From Candidatus Collierbacteria bacterium RIFOXYD1_FULL_40_9 (GTDB lineage: Bacteria > Patescibacteriota > Microgenomatia > UBA1400 > MFAQ01): a DNA stretch of 7,662 nucleotides. The stretch spans positions 12,883 to 20,544 of the forward strand of contig MFAQ01000007.1 of assembly GCA_001776275.1 (NCBI GenBank), written 5' to 3'. Shown here in pieces: positions 5,356 to 7,662 of the stretch; position 1 is the first letter of the stretch; each line of letters starts with the position of its first letter. Under the pieces are notes generated by a model. That model made no database searches. It was not told the origin of the DNA and was given only the letters and a program-made list of their open reading frames with translations. The position numbers and the translations under genes were made by a program.

Positions 5356-5976
5356 TTAAATCTCGAAGTTTTTTACTGTGTTAGCTATGTGTTTTTTGGC
5401 TACTTCCCAACTGATTTGTTTGTGCATTTTGGGGTTTGGTTGGTTTTCGGCGTCCTCGAAGAAGACAAGAGACTTGAGGAGGTGGAGAAGGTTGTAGTCG
5501 GTCTGAGTGTATTTTTTTGGTAGCAAACCAAACAGTTCTGTGAGGGAGTACTCTTGCAGAATGAAGAATAGGTCGAGAAAGTCTTTTTTTGAGCCTCTGG
5601 CGGAAATTGTGATGAGTTTGGTACATGCTATATCTATAACAGAGGACAGTTTCATGTTTTGAAAAATTATGGGGGTTTCGAGCAGACCATATGGATAATG
5701 AAGGAACTGTAGCTTAACACCCTCGGAATAACAATTTAATGTTCCAGATTCTAAAGATACGTCGGTGAGAGTGGTTATTTTTTCTAATTTTGTTTGGAGC
5801 AGTTGTGGGTCGAATTCATTTTGGGTAAAAAAGTCCAAGTCTTCGGATTCTCTGTGACCTAGGTGTAGCGCAAGGGCGGTGCCACCAGAGAGGTAAAAAT
5901 TATCTAATACAGAGTGGTTGAGGCTTAGATTGTCTAAAATTGACTTTGTGTTTGGCGCTAGGGTTTCTGTGTGCAT
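5356..5976 (-). CDS. AbiEii/AbiGii-family nucleotidyltransferase (toxin candidate)
   Basis: A 206-residue protein of the AbiEii nucleotidyltransferase family. The N-terminal core has NFYLSGGTALALHLGHRESE (26-45) followed by DLDFF (46-50), giving the GG(S/T) loop and the D46/D48 pair. The later ISARGSKKDFLDLFFIL (124-140) matches the conserved R...KDxxD segment, with Lys131 and Asp132. Family members act as type IV or type II toxins that transfer nucleotides, in some cases onto tRNA; the target here is unknown. I chose ATG at 5976, two bases after the preceding stop (TAA-CT-ATG); a TTG at 6000 would add 8 residues and overlap the upstream gene. Its partner is the small gene just upstream. No inactivating change is seen. 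Confidence 0.85.
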   Translation of the reverse strand: MHTETLAPNTKSILDNLSLNHSVLDNFYLSGGTALALHLGHRESEDLDFFTQNEFDPQLLQTKLEKITTLTDVSLESGTLNCYSEGVKLQFLHYPYGLLETPIIFQNMKLSSVIDIACTKLITISARGSKKDFLDLFFILQEYSLTELFGLLPKKYTQTDYNLLHLLKSLVFFEDAENQPNPKMHKQISWEVAKKHIANTVKNFEI

Positions 5977-5978
5977 AG

Positions 5979-6206
5979 TTAGCTGAGGTATAGATTCCAA
6001 AAGTTTTTGGATTTTTTATCCATTTTGGAAGTGATGTTTTTTTTAAGGTCTTTTTTTGATTGTTTTTTGAGAAGCCAGCTAGTTGCCTTGAGGTTGCCTT
6101 TTTGCATGATGGTCTGAGAAATATACTTTTTGTGCTTAGTGTAGGAAAGAGAATTTAGATCATCGCCCCAGAAGAGTTTGCTAACAAATTTTGGTAATTT
6201 AACCAT
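5979..6206 (-). CDS. Small antitoxin candidate (DUF6922-like)
   Basis: A 75-residue basic protein with the pattern LFWGDDLNSLSYTKHKKYIS (11-30), IMQKGNLKATSWLLKK (33-48) and a C-terminal SKNFWNLYL. This FW..D...L...KHK..I...L..G....W.LL pattern resembles the small proteins annotated as DUF6922 that sit directly upstream of AbiEii-type nucleotidyltransferases (family name from memory). A role as the cognate antitoxin is inferred from the gene order and the 2-base gap to the AbiEii gene. It is lysine-rich, which would suit nucleic-acid binding. The start ATG at 6206 is preceded by TATAAT only 5 bases upstream and by no Shine-Dalgarno. Confidence 0.75.
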   Translation of the reverse strand: MVKLPKFVSKLFWGDDLNSLSYTKHKKYISQTIMQKGNLKATSWLLKKQSKKDLKKNITSKMDKKSKNFWNLYLS

Positions 6207-6469
6207 GGTTTATTATACCTTGAAACGGTTGTTAATTTGTTTTTGTGACTTGTTGGAGGAATGGGAAGGTAAGTAGTTGTGATTGTGCGCAATTTGAGGA
6301 TTTGACTCCTTGATTTACGCGTAATTTGACCTTCAGGGTTGGACTTTGAAGGTAAGATGGGCTTGCGCTTGGGAAAGTTGTCGATAAAAACAACTAAGAG
6401 CTCTTTGTGTAGCGATTGGAAGATGGTTTGGAAGAGGAGGAAGTAGGAAAAACGTAGTTTTAAAGTAAC
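6207..6469. other. Intergenic region of about 260 bases with small palindromes, no gene seen
   Basis: No frame of useful length with a start is visible on either strand. It holds a near-repeat GCG(C/T)AATTTGA at 6287-6297 and 6319-6329 (32-base period, 10 of 11 identical), a perfect 10-base palindrome TTACGCGTAA (6315-6324), a 6-bp stem-loop AGTTGT-N8-ACAACT (6376-6395) and directly after it a perfect palindrome AAGAGCTCTT (6396-6405). These could be protein-binding sites or RNA structure at the end of the regulator transcript. None has a U-run that would make it a standard terminator. Confidence 0.4.
6212..6217 (-). promoter_or_regulatory. -10 box of the antitoxin/AbiEii pair
   Basis: Perfect TATAAT on the minus strand, 5 bases before the ATG at 6206. 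No recognisable -35 at the expected distance (ACAAAT at 6235-6240). Predicts a leaderless mRNA. Confidence 0.45.
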
Positions 6470-7438
6470 TTAGACTTCACTGATCACATCAAACCCTTTG
6501 AAACTACCAGTAATAGCAAGCCCAATTATTTTGCCGTTACAAATACCTTTTTCTTTGATCTGTCTAGCTGTTTCGTTTAAAGTAGAACCAGAACCTACAG
6601 CGTCATCGATTAGGAGTATGTTATCGTGCCAACTGTTATCACTAACAACTATTGAGTGGCTCGCATTTTCAATGCGATCGGATAGTTTACTTAAACTTTT
6701 TTGAGGAACAGCGACGTCAGTTTTAATTTTTTTAATATTTATAATTCTAGTTTTTAGTTTGAGTTTTTTTTGAATTACAGTCATAAATTGAACTTGTCTT
6801 TTGACTGTGGGTGGTATAAAGCCAACACTTGTAATATTTTTTTCTTCAATAAGTTTTTTTATATTTGGAGCAATATCATTTATTAAATCTGTAATAAGTG
6901 GTTCTTGTTGGCTTTGCTTAGCGTAGAGTAATAGTTGCCCAAGTTTTGTTTTACCAAAGCGATCAATATTGTAAAAATCTAGGTAGTAGAGATTGTCTAG
7001 GAATACTTTCTTGTAAGTACCTTTGATCTTAGACATGCCGTCAATTAAGCCATTTTTCTTGTATTTTGAAAACTTTTTTATCATATTGATATACTCACTT
7101 GCGGTTTTTTCAAAAGGTAATTTTTGTTTTTGACACCATGCGAAAAAACCACTAACCCCGTTAAGTTTCTTTCCTGATGGTGTGATGAAAAGATAATTTT
7201 TATCTATAATCTTGGATATTTTTATTGGTAAACTTTTGACCGTGAGTGTTATCTTATCGTTAATTTGATAATAGACTACGGGGGGGTGACCTTTTTTTGT
7301 AAGAGCTCCTACCTTTAGGAGTGTTGAAAGTTGCTTGCGAACAGCTCTGGCTGTGATTCCTAAATGTTCAGCAAGCTCTTGACCAGTGACTTGTTTGTTG
7401 GTTTTAATGAAGTCTAGAATAGTTTTGCTTGTCTTCAT
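6470..7438 (-). CDS. Winged-helix regulator fused to a ComF/PurR-like phosphoribosyltransferase domain
   Basis: A 322-residue protein. Residues 5-58 are a winged helix-turn-helix: TGQELAEHLGITARAVRKQL (18-37), then LLKVGALTKKG and a YYQI wing strand. The C-terminal third is a type I phosphoribosyltransferase domain: GFIPPTVKRQVQFMTVIQKK (206-225), QKSLSKLSDRIENA (246-259, similar to the ComF QxxLsxxeRxxN segment) and the PRPP loop ILLIDDAVGSGSTLNETA (274-291, D278-D279). Full-length ComF has an N-terminal zinc finger; here an HTH replaces it, recalling the HTH-PRTase layout of Bacillus PurR, which uses PRPP as effector. A regulator sensing PRPP or a nucleotide is therefore likely. The middle (about 65-200) is Lys-rich and unassigned. 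An inverted repeat at its own promoter suggests autoregulation. Confidence 0.82.
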   Translation of the reverse strand: MKTSKTILDFIKTNKQVTGQELAEHLGITARAVRKQLSTLLKVGALTKKGHPPVVYYQINDKITLTVKSLPIKISKIIDKNYLFITPSGKKLNGVSGFFAWCQKQKLPFEKTASEYINMIKKFSKYKKNGLIDGMSKIKGTYKKVFLDNLYYLDFYNIDRFGKTKLGQLLLYAKQSQQEPLITDLINDIAPNIKKLIEEKNITSVGFIPPTVKRQVQFMTVIQKKLKLKTRIINIKKIKTDVAVPQKSLSKLSDRIENASHSIVVSDNSWHDNILLIDDAVGSGSTLNETARQIKEKGICNGKIIGLAITGSFKGFDVISEV

Positions 7439-7444
7439 AAAGCA

Positions 7445-7450
7445 AATATA
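7445..7450 (-). promoter_or_regulatory. -10 box of the HTH-PRTase gene
   Basis: TATATT on the minus strand, 6 bases before the ATG at 7438; a second TATATT lies at 7465-7470 inside the operator. No strong -35 is visible. The position again predicts a leaderless or very short-leader mRNA. Confidence 0.4.
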
Positions 7451-7457
7451 TCATGAA

Positions 7458-7486
7458 AGTTCCTAATATACTAGGAACTAGGAACT
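7458..7486. promoter_or_regulatory. Likely operator: inverted repeat AGTTCCTA-N6-TAGGAACT plus an extra half-site
   Basis: A perfect 8-bp inverted repeat (7458-7465 and 7472-7479, 6-base spacer) is followed by a third copy of the half-site (TAGGAACT at 7479-7486), forming a direct repeat of 7 bases with the second arm. It begins 19 bases upstream of the HTH-PRTase start codon and covers the region where RNA polymerase would contact its promoter. Autorepression by the winged-helix protein encoded next to it is the simplest reading. Confidence 0.6.
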
Positions 7487-7524
7487 AAAGTAAGACTGCG
7501 AGTGGTGGGGTTGGTGGTAAACAA

Positions 7525-7662
7525 TTATGCAAATAGACTGGTTTTTGCAGAAAATTCTAAATTGAGTTTGATTTTCAGGATCAGACCCAGCCTGCCGGCA
7601 GGCAGGTCCTTGAAGCTAGCATGGGGGTTCCGGAGTAGAGGGTTGATGTGTTTGTGTGTAAC
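7525..7662 (-). CDS. Possible C-terminal tail of a gene entering from the right edge
   Basis: The minus-strand frame starting at the window edge is open for 45 codons to a TAA at 7525-7527 and reads through the GC-rich repeat (DLPAGRLGLILKIKLN...). No start codon lies in the window part that would support a separate gene, and nothing in it is recognised. A frame of this length is common by chance, and the repeat inside suggests it may be non-coding. Confidence 0.15.
   Translation of the reverse strand, partial: VTHKHINPLLRNPHASFKDLPAGRLGLILKIKLNLEFSAKTSLFA
7528..7549. repeat. Small inverted repeat TGCAAA-N10-TTTGCA
   Basis: A 6-bp inverted repeat (7528-7533 and 7544-7549) between the operator and the GC-rich repeat. 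It may be a hairpin or binding site; nothing more can be said. Confidence 0.2.
7577..7610. repeat. GC-rich palindromic repeat element (core GCCTGCCGGCAGGC)
   Basis: A perfect 14-base palindrome at 7590-7603 stands out in AT-rich DNA. Outer pairing AGG/CCT and GACC (7584-7587)/GGTC (7605-7608) around small internal loops makes a longer imperfect hairpin. From memory, CCTGCCGGCAGGCAGG-type elements are dispersed in many copies in genomes of candidate-phyla bacteria, sometimes inside genes where they encode LPAGRQ. That recollection could not be checked here. Confidence 0.6.

Noticed and set aside
5381..5626. Minus-strand frame of 81 codons inside the AbiEii gene
   Set aside because: Alternate frame of a gene with clear family motifs; its Arg/Gln/Ser-rich sequence looks like a frame shadow.
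5977..6000. TTG start at 6000 for the AbiEii gene
   Set aside because: It would overlap the upstream gene by 22 bases, whereas ATG at 5976 follows that gene's stop by two bases and gives a normal family start.
425..7438. Use of TGA as a sense codon (code 25, as in some candidate phyla)
   Set aside because: TGA ends the methyltransferase, the first NDT-RHH gene and the fusion gene in ATGA overlaps, and the proteins end where expected without it.
1..7662. CRISPR array, tRNA or insertion sequence
   Set aside because: No regularly spaced repeats, no cloverleaf-like sequence and no transposase frame were seen on either strand.

Overview
The window looks like an accessory region of a small-genome uncultivated bacterium, most likely of the Candidate Phyla Radiation (Microgenomates-like). 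The grounds are AT-rich DNA, a membrane-anchored protein with a Thr/Pro stalk, tightly packed short genes, a GCCTGCCGGCAGGC palindromic repeat, an almost complete lack of Shine-Dalgarno sequences, and several small toxin-antitoxin-like modules. This assignment is inference. TGA is used as an ordinary stop in several ATGA overlaps, so the genetic code is standard (table 11). I see no rRNA, tRNA, CRISPR array or transposase.

Layout. Bases 1-336 (-) hold the N-terminal part of a membrane-anchored, Thr/Pro-rich surface protein. Bases 337-424 are a divergent promoter region. Bases 425-2291 (+) are a tightly overlapped three-gene operon: a class I SAM methyltransferase, then two paralogous proteins that each join a nucleoside 2-deoxyribosyltransferase-like (NDT) domain to a C-terminal ribbon-helix-helix (RHH) domain. 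Facing it, 4414-2215 (-) is a second three-gene operon: a divergent nucleoside-diphosphate-kinase-like protein, a tandem nucleotidyltransferase plus HEPN fusion, and a third NDT-like protein. The two operons collide tail to tail with a 77-bp coding overlap.

Upstream on the minus strand lie two more nucleotidyltransferase-based pairs: MNT/HEPN (5226-4536; HEPN with an intact RxxxxHxY motif) and a small DUF6922-like antitoxin candidate followed by an AbiEii-family nucleotidyltransferase (6206-5356). Next, 7438-6470 (-) encodes a winged-helix regulator fused to a ComF/PurR-like phosphoribosyltransferase domain, with a strong inverted repeat at its promoter. The right edge (7439-7662) holds that operator, a GC-rich palindromic repeat and perhaps the tail of a further minus-strand gene.

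How the genes may work together: almost every protein between 425 and 7438 is predicted to handle nucleotides or nucleosides (NDT x3, NDPK, four nucleotidyltransferase domains, two HEPN domains, PRTase). The best candidate for an undescribed system is the convergent pair of operons at 425-4414. One NDT-RHH paralogue keeps the catalytic Glu position, whereas the other has Lys there, suggesting an enzyme/pseudo-enzyme pair that could sense a nucleotide and bind DNA. Several genes have a -10-like hexamer only 5-8 bases before the start codon, suggesting leaderless transcripts.
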